A DNA stretch of 64,000 nucleotides from Oenococcus kitaharae DSM 17330 (GTDB lineage Bacteria; Bacillota; Bacilli; Lactobacillales; Lactobacillaceae): positions 327,722 to 391,721 of the forward strand of contig NZ_CM001398.1 of the NCBI RefSeq assembly GCF_000241055.1, given 5' to 3'. The first letter of the stretch is position 1, and every line of letters starts with the position of its first letter. Shown piece after piece: positions 35,327-44,280 of this stretch. A program made the position numbers and the translations under genes. The notes beneath the pieces are model-generated. The model was not told where the DNA came from. It was given only the letters and a program-made list of their open reading frames with translations, and did not search any database.

Positions 35327-36519
35327 GATCTGCCAAAGATATAAACAACACCATCAAGAATCAGCAACAAGAAAAAGCTGCTCATAAAAAGAGCAAAAAT
35401 CCACCCCCGATCCATAAAAATGCCCGCGTAAACTGGCCCGATCGCACGTCCCAAGCTGATCATAGCGCTAATAAAAGCCATGCCTTGCCCTTGAAACTGT
35501 GCAGGCACCAAATGAGCAATCCAAGCTGTTGTTCCGGGCGAAAATAACATTTCGCCAACGACCAGCACGATTGTAATCAAGATCATTTGCCAAAAACGAT
35601 TGGCCCAGATCAAAGGCGGAAAACTCAGAGCAAAAATAAAAGTACCAATGACTACCGTTTTCATAAAGGACCAATTTTTTGTTGCTTTCGTGACCAAATT
35701 TTGGAAAAAGATAATGACCAAGCCGTTAATTGTCCACAAATAACCATATTGTTCGATTGACATGCCCAAGCTGACCATGTGCGGGCTCATAACTGTTTCC
35801 CAAAACTGATAAGTTAAGTAGGTCATCATCGTCAAGGCGCCAATCGCAATTAATAAGCGTGAAAAAGCCAAACGGCTCGGTTGTTTTGCGGCAAGCACCA
35901 TAGACGCAGGCCGGATTTGGACGCGAAAAAATAAAATAGCCAGCCCAAGCATTTCCAGATAAAAAACGATAGCAAGGAGCATCATGCCCTGGATTTTCAT
36001 TTTGTCAAAGATCCAGGTACCGAAAAAAGTGCCAATGACTGTGCCGATATTCAAAGTAATGGCCATGTTCGAGAAAAAGTGCTTTGGATTATCTGTTGAG
36101 AGGTAGGCACCATATGAGTTTATCAGCGTTTGAAGCATGCCAATACCAATATTCAGAATCATGAGCCATGGAACATATATTGGCCAGTCATGAAAACAGA
36201 GCATCATCAATGATCCAAACAAGCAAATGGATAAAGCAATAATAAAGCTGTGGTAAGGCCGCCAGCGATCAAATAAAAGTCCCGCTCCCCAAGCGGCCAG
36301 CATTGAAACGAGGGATCCCAGCATTAAAATCACGCCAATAATTAAAAAAGACTGATGCAGATAATTATGCAGATACAAAGAGGTCACCGGCCAGGTCATT
36401 GCAGCAGCCGCGTTGCTGATTAAATTTTCTGCATAAACGTAAATTGGGCGGATCGTGCTCGTTTGAACATGCAAAGGCGGTCTGCGACGCGGTTTTTTGT
36501 CTTCCGAATATTGATCCAT
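35305..36519 (-). CDS. Major facilitator superfamily transporter, drug-efflux type
   Basis: The 404-residue protein has twelve hydrophobic segments. The loop after helix 2 reads GLLFDRWRPYHS, a form of the MFS D-R signature, and the style is that of MDR-type DHA1 exporters. The N-terminal ~25 residues are basic (KKPRRRPPL). Substrate unknown. The -10 region TGTTACTAT ends 6 nt before the ATG, with no ribosome site, so the mRNA may be leaderless. Confidence 0.8.
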   Translation of the reverse strand: MDQYSEDKKPRRRPPLHVQTSTIRPIYVYAENLISNAAAAMTWPVTSLYLHNYLHQSFLIIGVILMLGSLVSMLAAWGAGLLFDRWRPYHSFIIALSICLFGSLMMLCFHDWPIYVPWLMILNIGIGMLQTLINSYGAYLSTDNPKHFFSNMAITLNIGTVIGTFFGTWIFDKMKIQGMMLLAIVFYLEMLGLAILFFRVQIRPASMVLAAKQPSRLAFSRLLIAIGALTMMTYLTYQFWETVMSPHMVSLGMSIEQYGYLWTINGLVIIFFQNLVTKATKNWSFMKTVVIGTFIFALSFPPLIWANRFWQMILITIVLVVGEMLFSPGTTAWIAHLVPAQFQGQGMAFISAMISLGRAIGPVYAGIFMDRGWIFALFMSSFFLLLILDGVVYIFGRSKNKSLI

Positions 36520-36595
36520 ATGAAAATAGTAACATCTTCACAAACTTAACTAATCCGATAGGTTATACTTTTATATGTAAAAGTTTGGAGTGAAT

Positions 36596-38068
36596 ATGGA
36601 TAATAAACCTACTGAATTACCTTTAGTTCTGCTGCTGTTTGGCGGCACCGGGGATCTTGCCAAGCGTAAGTTATACCCCTCATTGTTCAATTTATTTAAA
36701 AAGGGCTACCTGCAGGATCGTTTCGCCGTGATCGGGACTGCGCGTCATGATTTAGATGATGAAAAATTCCAGGAAATAGTTCGCCAATCTATCGCCAATA
36801 ACGGTACAGAGGGGCAGATTAAGGCTTTTGCCGCTCACTTCCGTTACCGCAGTCATGATGTGACCGACTTAAAGGATTATGGCAAGCTGAAAGATCTTCT
36901 GGCTCAACTGGATCAACAATACAATGCCAATGGCAACCGCATTTTCTATATGTCAGTTGCGCCACGCTTCTTTGGACAGATTGCACAAGCAATCAAGTCT
37001 GAGGGCTTAATGTCAGATAATGGCTATAACCGTTTAATGGTTGAAAAACCCTTCGGTACGAGTTTTGACACAGCACAAGAATTACAAAACCAGCTCGAAT
37101 CAGGTTTTTCTGATGACCAAATATTCAGAATCGATCATTATCTTGGCAAGGAAATGGTTCAAAATATCCCAGCGCTGCGTTTTGGCAATGCCTTTATTGA
37201 TGCAACTTGGAATAATAAATACATTAAAAATATTCAAGTAACACTAGCTGAGGAGTTGGGTGTTGAAGAGCGCGCCGGCTACTATAATACAGCCGGAGCT
37301 TTGCTTGATATGATTCAAAATCATACCTTCCAAATTGTCGGTTGGCTCGCTATGGAAGAACCAGCTTCATTTTCAGACAAAGATATCCGTGCCGCTAAGA
37401 ACGCTGCTTTTTCAAAACTCAAGATGTACAAGGGTGAGGAAGTTGCCGCGAACTTTGTGCGTGGTCAATATGGCCGCGGCCGTGAAGTTTGGCAAAAGGC
37501 CTATACTGAAGAACCAGATGTGCCGGCCGATTCCAAAAATGATACTTACGTAGCTGGCCGTCTGCAATTCGACACAGACCGCTGGCAAGGTGTTCCTTTC
37601 TACATTAGAACCGGTAAGCGTTTGGCTGCTAAGCAGACGCGTGTCGATGTGGTCTATAAGAAATCCACTTTCGATTTTGGTACTACGAATGATGACAAAC
37701 TGACCGAGCCTGTCCTAAGTATTTTGATTGATCCAGTCGGCGGCATTCAATTCTCTTTGAACGGCAAAGATGTCACAACCGAATTCAGTACCCGTTCTGA
37801 CTTGCTGGCTTGGTCCATTTCTGATAAAGATAAAGCCCAGACGCCGGATCCTTACGAAAGAATGCTGCATGACGCGATGAATGGAGACGGTTCGAACTTT
37901 GCCGATTGGACTGGTGTTTCCATTTCTTGGAAATTCGTTGATCAGATTGCTAAAGTCTGGGCTGAAGATAAAGCGCCCCTTGAAAGTTACGAGTCCGCTA
38001 CTATGGGGCCGGTTGCTTCCGACCGTCTATTGGCTGAGACTGGTGACCGGTGGATTTACCGCGGTTAA
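36596..38068 (+). CDS. zwf: Glucose-6-phosphate 1-dehydrogenase
   Basis: The 490-residue enzyme has the NADP-binding FGGTGDLAKRKLYPSLF loop and active-site RIDHYLGKEMVQN (~res 180). It feeds glucose into the pentose phosphate/phosphoketolase route, the main sugar pathway in heterofermentative lactic acid bacteria. I chose the ATG at 36596, 5 nt behind GGAG, over the GTG at 36590, which overlaps that site. Confidence 0.95.
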   Translation: MDNKPTELPLVLLLFGGTGDLAKRKLYPSLFNLFKKGYLQDRFAVIGTARHDLDDEKFQEIVRQSIANNGTEGQIKAFAAHFRYRSHDVTDLKDYGKLKDLLAQLDQQYNANGNRIFYMSVAPRFFGQIAQAIKSEGLMSDNGYNRLMVEKPFGTSFDTAQELQNQLESGFSDDQIFRIDHYLGKEMVQNIPALRFGNAFIDATWNNKYIKNIQVTLAEELGVEERAGYYNTAGALLDMIQNHTFQIVGWLAMEEPASFSDKDIRAAKNAAFSKLKMYKGEEVAANFVRGQYGRGREVWQKAYTEEPDVPADSKNDTYVAGRLQFDTDRWQGVPFYIRTGKRLAAKQTRVDVVYKKSTFDFGTTNDDKLTEPVLSILIDPVGGIQFSLNGKDVTTEFSTRSDLLAWSISDKDKAQTPDPYERMLHDAMNGDGSNFADWTGVSISWKFVDQIAKVWAEDKAPLESYESATMGPVASDRLLAETGDRWIYRG

Positions 38069-38087
38069 AAAATTAATCCGTGTTTTC

Positions 38088-38112
38088 AAACACAGCAGAC
38101 GCTGTGTTTTTT
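38088..38112 (+). terminator. Terminator after zwf
   Basis: AAACACAGC-agac-GCTGTGTTT plus T run. A GTGTTT upstream could pair with the left arm (GTGTTT-tc-AAACAC) as an alternative hairpin, so a switch before queT is conceivable. Confidence 0.85.
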
Positions 38113-38169
38113 TGTCTAATAGCAAAGGAATTGTTTTTAATCTGAAAGATCGAGCACTTTTCTTATATC

Positions 38170-38688
38170 ATGGAAAGTATGGAAAAAAAACAAAAGAGTC
38201 AAGCTAGAAATATAACACTTATCGGCGTTGTTGCCGCTTTATACATTCTAATCGGTATGATCCCGCCTTTTAATCTGCGTGGCGGTGCCATTCAGATCCG
38301 TCTTGGGGAAGGCTTCAACAACCTAGCCATTTTCAATAAACGTTATATCATCGCCCAAACAATTGGTGTTTTCGTCTTTAATCTATTTTTTGGTTTGGGA
38401 ATCGTTGATGCAATTATCGGTGGTTTGCAGACTTTAACCATGACTTGGGTAGTTTATCAGGTTACGCGGCGCATTCCTAACACAATTCTCAAATTCGTTG
38501 CTTCAACATTGATTGTCAGCATATTTATGTTTTGGATCGCAGCTGAATTAATTATTTTTTATCCTAAATTTGCTGATGGCGGCTTTTGGCTGACATACGG
38601 CATGCTCTTTATCAGTGAACTTGCTTCAATGATTGTCGGATCGATTGTCATTTACGCTGTTTCCAAGGGCATTAATTTAAAAAAATAA
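38170..38688 (+). CDS. queT: QueT-family transporter (queuosine precursor uptake)
   Basis: The 172-residue protein has five or six membrane segments and a QueT-family pattern (RGGAIQIRLGEGFNNLAIFN, then FFGLGIVDAIIGGLQTL). QueT is the S component of an ECF transporter for a queuosine precursor, commonly under preQ1 riboswitch control; I see no preQ1 riboswitch here. Two ATGs (38170 and 38179) are possible. A TATATC-like box just before them would favour the second. Confidence 0.85.
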   Translation: MESMEKKQKSQARNITLIGVVAALYILIGMIPPFNLRGGAIQIRLGEGFNNLAIFNKRYIIAQTIGVFVFNLFFGLGIVDAIIGGLQTLTMTWVVYQVTRRIPNTILKFVASTLIVSIFMFWIAAELIIFYPKFADGGFWLTYGMLFISELASMIVGSIVIYAVSKGINLKK

Positions 38689-38703
38689 TGAGATACTAGA
38701 GAC

Positions 38704-39396
38704 ATGAAATTTACATCCTTTCTCCATCGGGTCATTATTGGAAAAAACGACCGCGCCGAACAACAATTACAGCCTAAGCCTGTTTCACCTTCACGTGTGC
38801 AAATTTCTCTTCCGGAAAATAAGACGACTCCTGCTGCAGCTACGAAGCCAGATCTTGTCACTAATTTAAAAGCTGAAACACCCATAGAGCAAAATGACAA
38901 TTCTGTACCATACAAGTCAACGCCAACCGACAATGGCACAGCTGCCTCGCTGTCTCATTTAGACATGATGATCAGCCAATTAAACCCTAGCCAAAAAATC
39001 TTGTTAGAAAATTTCGCCCAACAGTTGATTAATCGGCAGCATACCACTGACGCGGTCCCTAACGTTTCCTCAAGCAGTCCAAATAGTTTGCCATCATCAC
39101 TCCGATCCGAGGCCGCCAGCATTCAAGCAGAGGATCAAACTTCTCAGGCCGCACTAGAAGAAGATAGTCGGCAAAGGGTCGCGCAAGCCAGCGAGTTCAT
39201 CAATTCATTAGCACAAGATGAAGAGAAACAGACCTATTCCAGAGCAAACATCGATTTCTACAAGAAAGAATCTGCTCAAGAAGAGATTCGTATTCCGGAA
39301 CGGGACGTCCGTCTAGACAATCTGCGACAGTTACTAGCTTCATCCGTCAAAGATCCTCGCGGTTTAGGCCGGATTCTTGCATCAAATCATTTTTAG
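38704..39396 (+). CDS. Orphan low-complexity protein of unknown function
   Basis: The 230-residue protein has no family that I recognise. The first ~12 residues are basic-hydrophobic (MKFTSFLHRVIIGKN) with no proper signal or membrane helix. Residues ~20-170 are Pro/Ser/Thr/Gln-rich and probably disordered. A possible helix reads LDMMISQLNPSQKILLENFAQQLI. The C-terminal ~50 residues (IPERDVRLDNLRQLL...DPRGLGRILASNHF) look most ordered and could be the conserved part. A GATACT extended -10 box ends 6 nt before the ATG. It lies between queT and gpmA and ends at a strong terminator. Confidence 0.7.
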   Translation: MKFTSFLHRVIIGKNDRAEQQLQPKPVSPSRVQISLPENKTTPAAATKPDLVTNLKAETPIEQNDNSVPYKSTPTDNGTAASLSHLDMMISQLNPSQKILLENFAQQLINRQHTTDAVPNVSSSSPNSLPSSLRSEAASIQAEDQTSQAALEEDSRQRVAQASEFINSLAQDEEKQTYSRANIDFYKKESAQEEIRIPERDVRLDNLRQLLASSVKDPRGLGRILASNHF

Positions 39397-39399
39397 ATA

Positions 39400-39439
39400 A
39401 AAAAATCCACTTGATTTCTAACGATCAAGTGGATTTTTT
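39400..39439. terminator. Bidirectional terminator between the orphan gene and gpmA
   Basis: Perfect 16-bp stem (core ATCCACTTGAT/ATCAAGTGGAT), 8-nt loop, A and T flanks. Confidence 0.93.
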
Positions 39440-39442
39440 AAA

Positions 39443-40156
39443 TTACTTAGCAAGCAATTCTTTATTTGTAACTTTTAAATCCTTATCAAAATCATAAACG
39501 ATTGGCTGCCCGTTGGCGATTTCAAGGCCCATGATATCAGCATCGGAAATGTTTTCAATATACTTGGACAAGGCACGCAACGAGTTTCCGTGAGCAGCAA
39601 TGATCACGTTCTTGCCGGCGCGCAAATCTGGCGCAATTTTATCTTCCCAGAAAGGCATAACGCGTGTCAGAGTTACTTTTAAGTTCTCACCCAAAGGCAG
39701 TGTCTTAGGATCCAACTCAGCATAACGACGATCTAAGGCAGGATAAGTCCGACCATCTACAGTAATTGATTTCTGAATTGAGTCTTGCAATGGCGGCAAA
39801 ACATCATAGGAACGGCGCCAAATATGCACCTGATCATCACCCCATTTTTCAGCTGAAGCCTTCTTATTCAGCCCTTGCAAAGCGCCATAATGGCGCTCGT
39901 TCAAGCGCCATGATTTTTCTTCAGGAATCCAAAGCTGGCCGATTTCTTCCAAAGTGATATGAAGCGTTTGAATTGCACGCGTCAGCACAGAAGTGTAAGC
40001 CTGATCAAACTCAATACCTTTTTCCGCGAGCAGTTCACCGGCCTCTTTTGCCTGGCGAATGCCCTCTTCAGATAGTTTTGTGTCGACCCAGCCATTGAAT
40101 AGATTTAAAGCATTCCATTCAGATTGACCGTGACGAATAAATACTAATTTAGCCAT
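39443..40156 (-). CDS. gpmA: 2,3-bisphosphoglycerate-dependent phosphoglycerate mutase
   Basis: The 237-residue glycolytic enzyme has [10 protein letters not shown] (phospho-histidine), [12 protein letters not shown] and [10 protein letters not shown], the standard dPGM motifs. The start at 40156 follows a GGAGG site; a longer frame upstream to 40192 is not supported. TATGAT serves as its -10 box. Confidence 0.95.
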   Translation of the reverse strand: MAKLVFIRHGQSEWNALNLFNGWVDTKLSEEGIRQAKEAGELLAEKGIEFDQAYTSVLTRAIQTLHITLEEIGQLWIPEEKSWRLNERHYGALQGLNKKASAEKWGDDQVHIWRRSYDVLPPLQDSIQKSITVDGRTYPALDRRYAELDPKTLPLGENLKVTLTRVMPFWEDKIAPDLRAGKNVIIAAHGNSLRALSKYIENISDADIMGLEIANGQPIVYDFDKDLKVTNKELLAK

Positions 40157-40212
40157 TTTTCCTCCAAAGTTTCCTAATTTATCATAGCGCAAACGTGAAC
40201 AAATTCGCTAGT

Positions 40213-41571
40213 CTAATGAGTTAGCCAACGCCAATATCTGACAAAAGGATTGAGTTGCCAGACGGCAGACCTCATGGTTTTTAAGTACAGTTTGCCCACC
40301 GGCTTTTGACCATATAAATAATCAAAATCACGTAAATTATTGATCCTGGTAACTAAAATACTATCCTTGGCAATATTGGCAGACCGCCGATCATAAGCAA
40401 TGTGGTTTGCTGAAACCTGTTTCCTCTTGCCAGAGGTCCAAAAATTAATGCTTGAGGCATTTTGTAAAGCAATCCGGCTAGGAGATGTCTTTTGCAGATA
40501 AAGGTTTTCAGCACCCGAAATCTGTGTATTTTTAGGTATCGATAAATAGCTGCCTTGCCGTGACACCTGTGCCGCAGTCTTCGCCGTCAAATCCCAAGTT
40601 GGCCAAAGATTAGTGTAATCAGAAGCATGCATCGTCAAGACAATATAGCGATGACCATTGGGCATTTTGTTTGTCAGCGCGAGCAAAACCGATCCGGCCG
40701 CCTCAGAAGCACCGCTTTTAACGATAGAGAAAACTTTTGCATCTTGAGGAAATTGTTTGTTAAAACGCGTTAAAACAGAATCTCCGCAAAATGCATAATC
40801 GCTGGCAGGAAATGGAAAGAATAATTCCGGTGATTGCATTTCTTTGATAACTTTTGGATATTTTTTAAATAAACGGTTCGCAATTGTTGTGAGTGCTTTA
40901 GCCGAGGCCACATTCTCATCGTTATCTAAAGCCTTAGGTATTTTATCTTGGCCTGATAGGTAAACATTGTTGATGCCCACTGCATTATAAAAATGATATT
41001 GCGAACTAGGGATACCAAAGGAAGCCGTTGTACGATTCATTAAATCGGCAAAATTTCTCTGGTTGCCAGAGATGGCATCTCCTAATAAAATGCCTGTCGC
41101 ATTACTCGAAATCAGCAAAGTCGCATCCAATAACTCCTTCACTGTATATGCCTGGCCTGCCTGCAAGGGTATATTCATAAGTTCGCTATTACGGGAAAGT
41201 GCTTGAATTTGCGGCGTTACTTTTATGCGCTGCTGCCAAGACAATTTCTTTTGCTGGACAGCTTGATAAACTAAATAAGCCGTCAGCAACTTGCTAGTAG
41301 AGGCGATAGCTAAATTTTGATTCGGATTCTTCTCTGCAATGATTTGTCCACTATCGAAGTCGGCAACCAATGATGCGGCAGCCTTGTTTTGAAGCTGAGC
41401 CGGTTTCCCACTAATGACCGGTAATACTCGGCTAGGTACTTTTTCGTTGATAAAAACACCAACTACACAAGAAGCGACCAGAAATAAACACAAAAGGCCG
41501 AGCAAACACGCCATTATTTTGTGTCGAAACCTGTGCTCTTTAAACATATAATTAGACCGACGATTAACCAC
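40213..41571 (-). CDS. Serine-type D-Ala-D-Ala carboxypeptidase (penicillin-binding protein)
   Basis: The 452-residue protein has an N-terminal membrane anchor (~res 18-40), the SxxK motif ASTSK (~res 91), SxN motif SSNA and KTG-like motif KSGASEAAGS. The C-terminal ~100 residues form a separate, less conserved region ending in WRWLTH. It trims the terminal D-Ala of stem peptides. The GTG start at 41571 lies inside the kinase gene, with TTTGGGGA as ribosome site; ATG at 41547 lacks one. Last gene of the DUF1129-RR-HK operon. Confidence 0.87.
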   Translation of the reverse strand: MVNRRSNYMFKEHRFRHKIMACLLGLLCLFLVASCVVGVFINEKVPSRVLPVISGKPAQLQNKAAASLVADFDSGQIIAEKNPNQNLAIASTSKLLTAYLVYQAVQQKKLSWQQRIKVTPQIQALSRNSELMNIPLQAGQAYTVKELLDATLLISSNATGILLGDAISGNQRNFADLMNRTTASFGIPSSQYHFYNAVGINNVYLSGQDKIPKALDNDENVASAKALTTIANRLFKKYPKVIKEMQSPELFFPFPASDYAFCGDSVLTRFNKQFPQDAKVFSIVKSGASEAAGSVLLALTNKMPNGHRYIVLTMHASDYTNLWPTWDLTAKTAAQVSRQGSYLSIPKNTQISGAENLYLQKTSPSRIALQNASSINFWTSGKRKQVSANHIAYDRRSANIAKDSILVTRINNLRDFDYLYGQKPVGKLYLKTMRSAVWQLNPFVRYWRWLTH

Positions 41572-42709
41572 GAGGCATCCCCAAAGAAGCGTCCAAGGGA
41601 AGTTCGATCACAAAACTCGTCAACTGAGAATTGGATTCCGCTCGAATTGTCCCGTGATGCTGTTGAGCAATGCCTTGTGCAATGGCAAGGCCCAAACCGG
41701 TACCAGAGATATTTTTGTTTCCCGATTGGTCAACACGATAAAAACGATCAAATAGCTTGCTCAAACTCGACTTAGGGATCTGCTCGCCATCATTTTGCAC
41801 TTTAATCTCGACCTTGTCTTCCTTTGTGGCTGCGGTCAATTTGATAAAAGTCATGGTTTTGCCATATTTAAAAGCATTATTGATCAGATTCATGAATAAA
41901 CGAGCCAATTTTTCCGGATCAGCCACGATCTGAATCTGGTCCGGGTGAGTCAGACTAGACATTGTAATAGCGTGTTTGCGAGCCTCCAACTCAAACTGCA
42001 CAATCAGCTGGTCAAAAAATTCAGAGATTTCCATCGGCTGGAAATGCAGATTTTCGCCGCTAGTCTGTGTTTGGGAATAGGAAAAGAGATCTTCCACCAT
42101 CGATACCAGCTGCTGTGCTTTGGTATAGGCAGTTGAGGCATGCTTACGCATCTGATTAACCGGCATATTCGGGTTCGATTCAATCAGACCCAGATAACCA
42201 ATAATTGATGTCAGCGGTGTTCTCAAATCATGGGAAACATTAGTGACCAACTCCTGCTGCTTGCGTTCATTTTGACGTTCTGTATCAAGGATTTTCTGTT
42301 TTGAGGCTGTCATTTGATTGATTTGCAAAACGAGGCTCGTGACCATAGGATCAATCGATGACATTTTAATCTGATCATTATCTTCTGTTTGATTAATTTT
42401 CGTAATTTCAGCCGAAAGCCGTTTTAGCTGAATTTGCTGATATTCACGTAAAAATAAAAATACCCACAGCGCAATACCCAGCAGCAAGATCAAAACAAAG
42501 CCCCACCATTGGTAATTTGCTGGTGTAAAATTTTTGCCATTAAACAAAATATATGCCGTCGTTTCAAAACGCCCGCGGCCAACTTTAAAATCACCGGATA
42601 TGAGTGCTGCAATTAAGCCAAAAACAGCCCAGTCTAAAAGAAGCAGTACGAAGGCCGCGACTGCTCCAAAAAGAATCAGATGAATAATTTCTCTAGCTGT
42701 TAGTTTCAT
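41564..42709 (-). CDS. Sensor histidine kinase, VanS-like
   Basis: The 381-residue kinase has two membrane helices (~res 10-35 and 65-88) with a short extracellular loop, H box NVSHDLRTPLTS (~res 158), N box INNAFKYG and G box ISGTGLGLAIAQG. Compact sensing regions of this type are typical of VanS/intramembrane-sensing kinases. Partner of the regulator 3 nt upstream; overlaps the carboxypeptidase gene. Confidence 0.87.
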   Translation of the reverse strand: MKLTAREIIHLILFGAVAAFVLLLLDWAVFGLIAALISGDFKVGRGRFETTAYILFNGKNFTPANYQWWGFVLILLLGIALWVFLFLREYQQIQLKRLSAEITKINQTEDNDQIKMSSIDPMVTSLVLQINQMTASKQKILDTERQNERKQQELVTNVSHDLRTPLTSIIGYLGLIESNPNMPVNQMRKHASTAYTKAQQLVSMVEDLFSYSQTQTSGENLHFQPMEISEFFDQLIVQFELEARKHAITMSSLTHPDQIQIVADPEKLARLFMNLINNAFKYGKTMTFIKLTAATKEDKVEIKVQNDGEQIPKSSLSKLFDRFYRVDQSGNKNISGTGLGLAIAQGIAQQHHGTIRAESNSQLTSFVIELPLDASLGMPRG

Positions 42710-42712
42710 AGG

Positions 42713-43405
42713 CTAATTGATTTCGACTTTGTAGCCAACACCCCAGACGGTTTGAATGACTTCATCACCGTTTGTACTCTCCTTGATTTTGTCGCGTAGA
42801 TGGGAAACATGAACCATCACCGTCTTTGCTGAAACGACAGATTCGGTCTGCCAGACACGTTCAAAAATTTCATCTGCAGAAAAGACCCGATTCGGGTGGC
42901 TAGCCAGCAAATAGAGGATGCCGAACTCCAAGGCTGTCAATTGAATCACTTCACCAGCAGCTGTTTTCACCTCATGAGAATCTTTATTGATTGTCAGAGC
43001 GCCGGCATCAATAATTTCAGGCGCTTCGTCTCGGACTGCATTTGACGACCTGCGCAGCAAAGAGCGGACACGAGCCATCACTTCCAATGGATTAAAGGGT
43101 TTTGTCACATAATCGTCTGCACCGGTAATCAGGCCCTGAATCTTGTCCATATCGCCCGTTTTAGCAGAAACAATCAAAATAGGAATATTTGTATCCTTGC
43201 GAACGGCTTTGACCACATCAAAGCCGTTCATCCCCGGCATCATCACATCCAAAATCATAAGTGCGATATCTGGATTAGTATTGAGTTTTGAAAGCGCCTC
43301 TTCGCCTGAATAAGCCAAAATAGGGTCATTGCCCTCATTTCGAATATAAATCTCCAGTAATTCAGCAATTTCTTTATCGTCGTCAACCACTAGAATTTTT
43401 GTCAT
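42713..43405 (-). CDS. OmpR-family response regulator, VanR-like
   Basis: The 230-residue regulator has VVDDDKEIAELLEIYIRNEG, phospho-acceptor ILDVMMPGMNG and [19 protein letters not shown]. The winged helix has TALEFGILYLL and SVVSAKTVMVHVSHLRDKI. The receiver resembles VanR by recall. The ATG overlaps the last base of the DUF1129 stop codon. Confidence 0.88.
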   Translation of the reverse strand: MTKILVVDDDKEIAELLEIYIRNEGNDPILAYSGEEALSKLNTNPDIALMILDVMMPGMNGFDVVKAVRKDTNIPILIVSAKTGDMDKIQGLITGADDYVTKPFNPLEVMARVRSLLRRSSNAVRDEAPEIIDAGALTINKDSHEVKTAAGEVIQLTALEFGILYLLASHPNRVFSADEIFERVWQTESVVSAKTVMVHVSHLRDKIKESTNGDEVIQTVWGVGYKVEIN

Positions 43406-44208
43406 TACTTCTTCGTCCTAACTTTTTTCGCTTTCGGATATTTCTCGCGATACTTAAGTGCTGCATTTGTTGCCAAGCTGCCAATAATTAAAATTCCCTT
43501 TGGCAACGGTGACTGCCTGCGCCAAATATAATAAACTGCCGCACCAACCACCGCAATCGTAAATAGCCATGCTGAATTGAGTGCTGGATTTATAACAGGC
43601 GGAATAATCAAAGCCAAGCCGGAAAACGCACCAACCCAGACCACACCGGCAACTAAGGTGAATAAGACCCGCTGCCAAACAGGGCGCCGCTCTTTTTTAC
43701 TAGGATTCGGGCTGACAATTCTAAGAACAAAGACATAGGCTGCACCGGTAATAATCGCCCAGATAAACAACGTCACAACACCTACGCCTTGGTTTCGGCC
43801 ATTACTGGTCAGCATTGTCAAGCCATACAACGCTGCCAGTATAATCAAAAGCGTCCAGCTGGTATCAATGAATTCCAGCCAAAAACTAAAGTCAAATAGC
43901 TGCTCACTGATTTTTGGACGCGCACGTCTATCAGCGGGTGCAGCCTTTTTCCCTTGCTGCATCTGTGCAAGTTTTCTTCTACGTTCAGCTGCGCCCTTAG
44001 GGTCGACTAAATCCTGGTAATATTCACTGGGAGTGCCAAAAAGTTGACGAGCCGTTTGACCAGTTTTTTGTCCTGCCAAAAGTTTTTCAGTGACATTGCT
44101 GATTGTTGAATTTGTTTTATCATCATCAAAACTTTTCGATTCGCCGAGAAGTTTTGTTAAATGAAAAACAAATTCCTGATTTCGTTTAGAAAGTTCGGAA
44201 TTTGCCAT
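43405..44208 (-). CDS. DUF1129-family membrane protein
   Basis: The 267-residue protein has an N-terminal cytoplasmic helical region with SxLFGTPSEYYQDL-like sequence, a Lys/Arg-rich linker, four membrane helices (~res 115-240) and a basic tail (KAKKVRTKK). Proteins of this family commonly follow ychF in lactic acid bacteria; function unknown. It has its own TATAAT promoter and GGAGG site and heads an operon with the VanRS-like pair and the carboxypeptidase. Confidence 0.8.
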   Translation of the reverse strand: MANSELSKRNQEFVFHLTKLLGESKSFDDDKTNSTISNVTEKLLAGQKTGQTARQLFGTPSEYYQDLVDPKGAAERRRKLAQMQQGKKAAPADRRARPKISEQLFDFSFWLEFIDTSWTLLIILAALYGLTMLTSNGRNQGVGVVTLFIWAIITGAAYVFVLRIVSPNPSKKERRPVWQRVLFTLVAGVVWVGAFSGLALIIPPVINPALNSAWLFTIAVVGAAVYYIWRRQSPLPKGILIIGSLATNAALKYREKYPKAKKVRTKK

Positions 44209-44224
44209 GAAGCCTCCGTGTAAA

Positions 44225-44230
44225 ATTATA
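44225..44230 (-). promoter_or_regulatory. -10 box of the DUF1129-RR-HK-carboxypeptidase operon
   Basis: TATAAT on the minus strand after the ychF terminator, followed by a leader with GGAGG. Confidence 0.6.
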
Positions 44231-44232
44231 CT

Positions 44233-44266
44233 AAAAAGGCGAACAAATTCTTAAGATTGTTCGTCC
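44233..44266 (-). terminator. Terminator after ychF
   Basis: On the minus strand GACGAACAA, 10-nt loop, TTGTTCGCC, then TTTTT. Confidence 0.75.
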
Positions 44267-44280
44267 GCGTTTGAATTTGA

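Noticed and set aside
38107-38169. preQ1 riboswitch before queT
   Set aside because: No recognisable aptamer sequence in this short A/T-rich gap.
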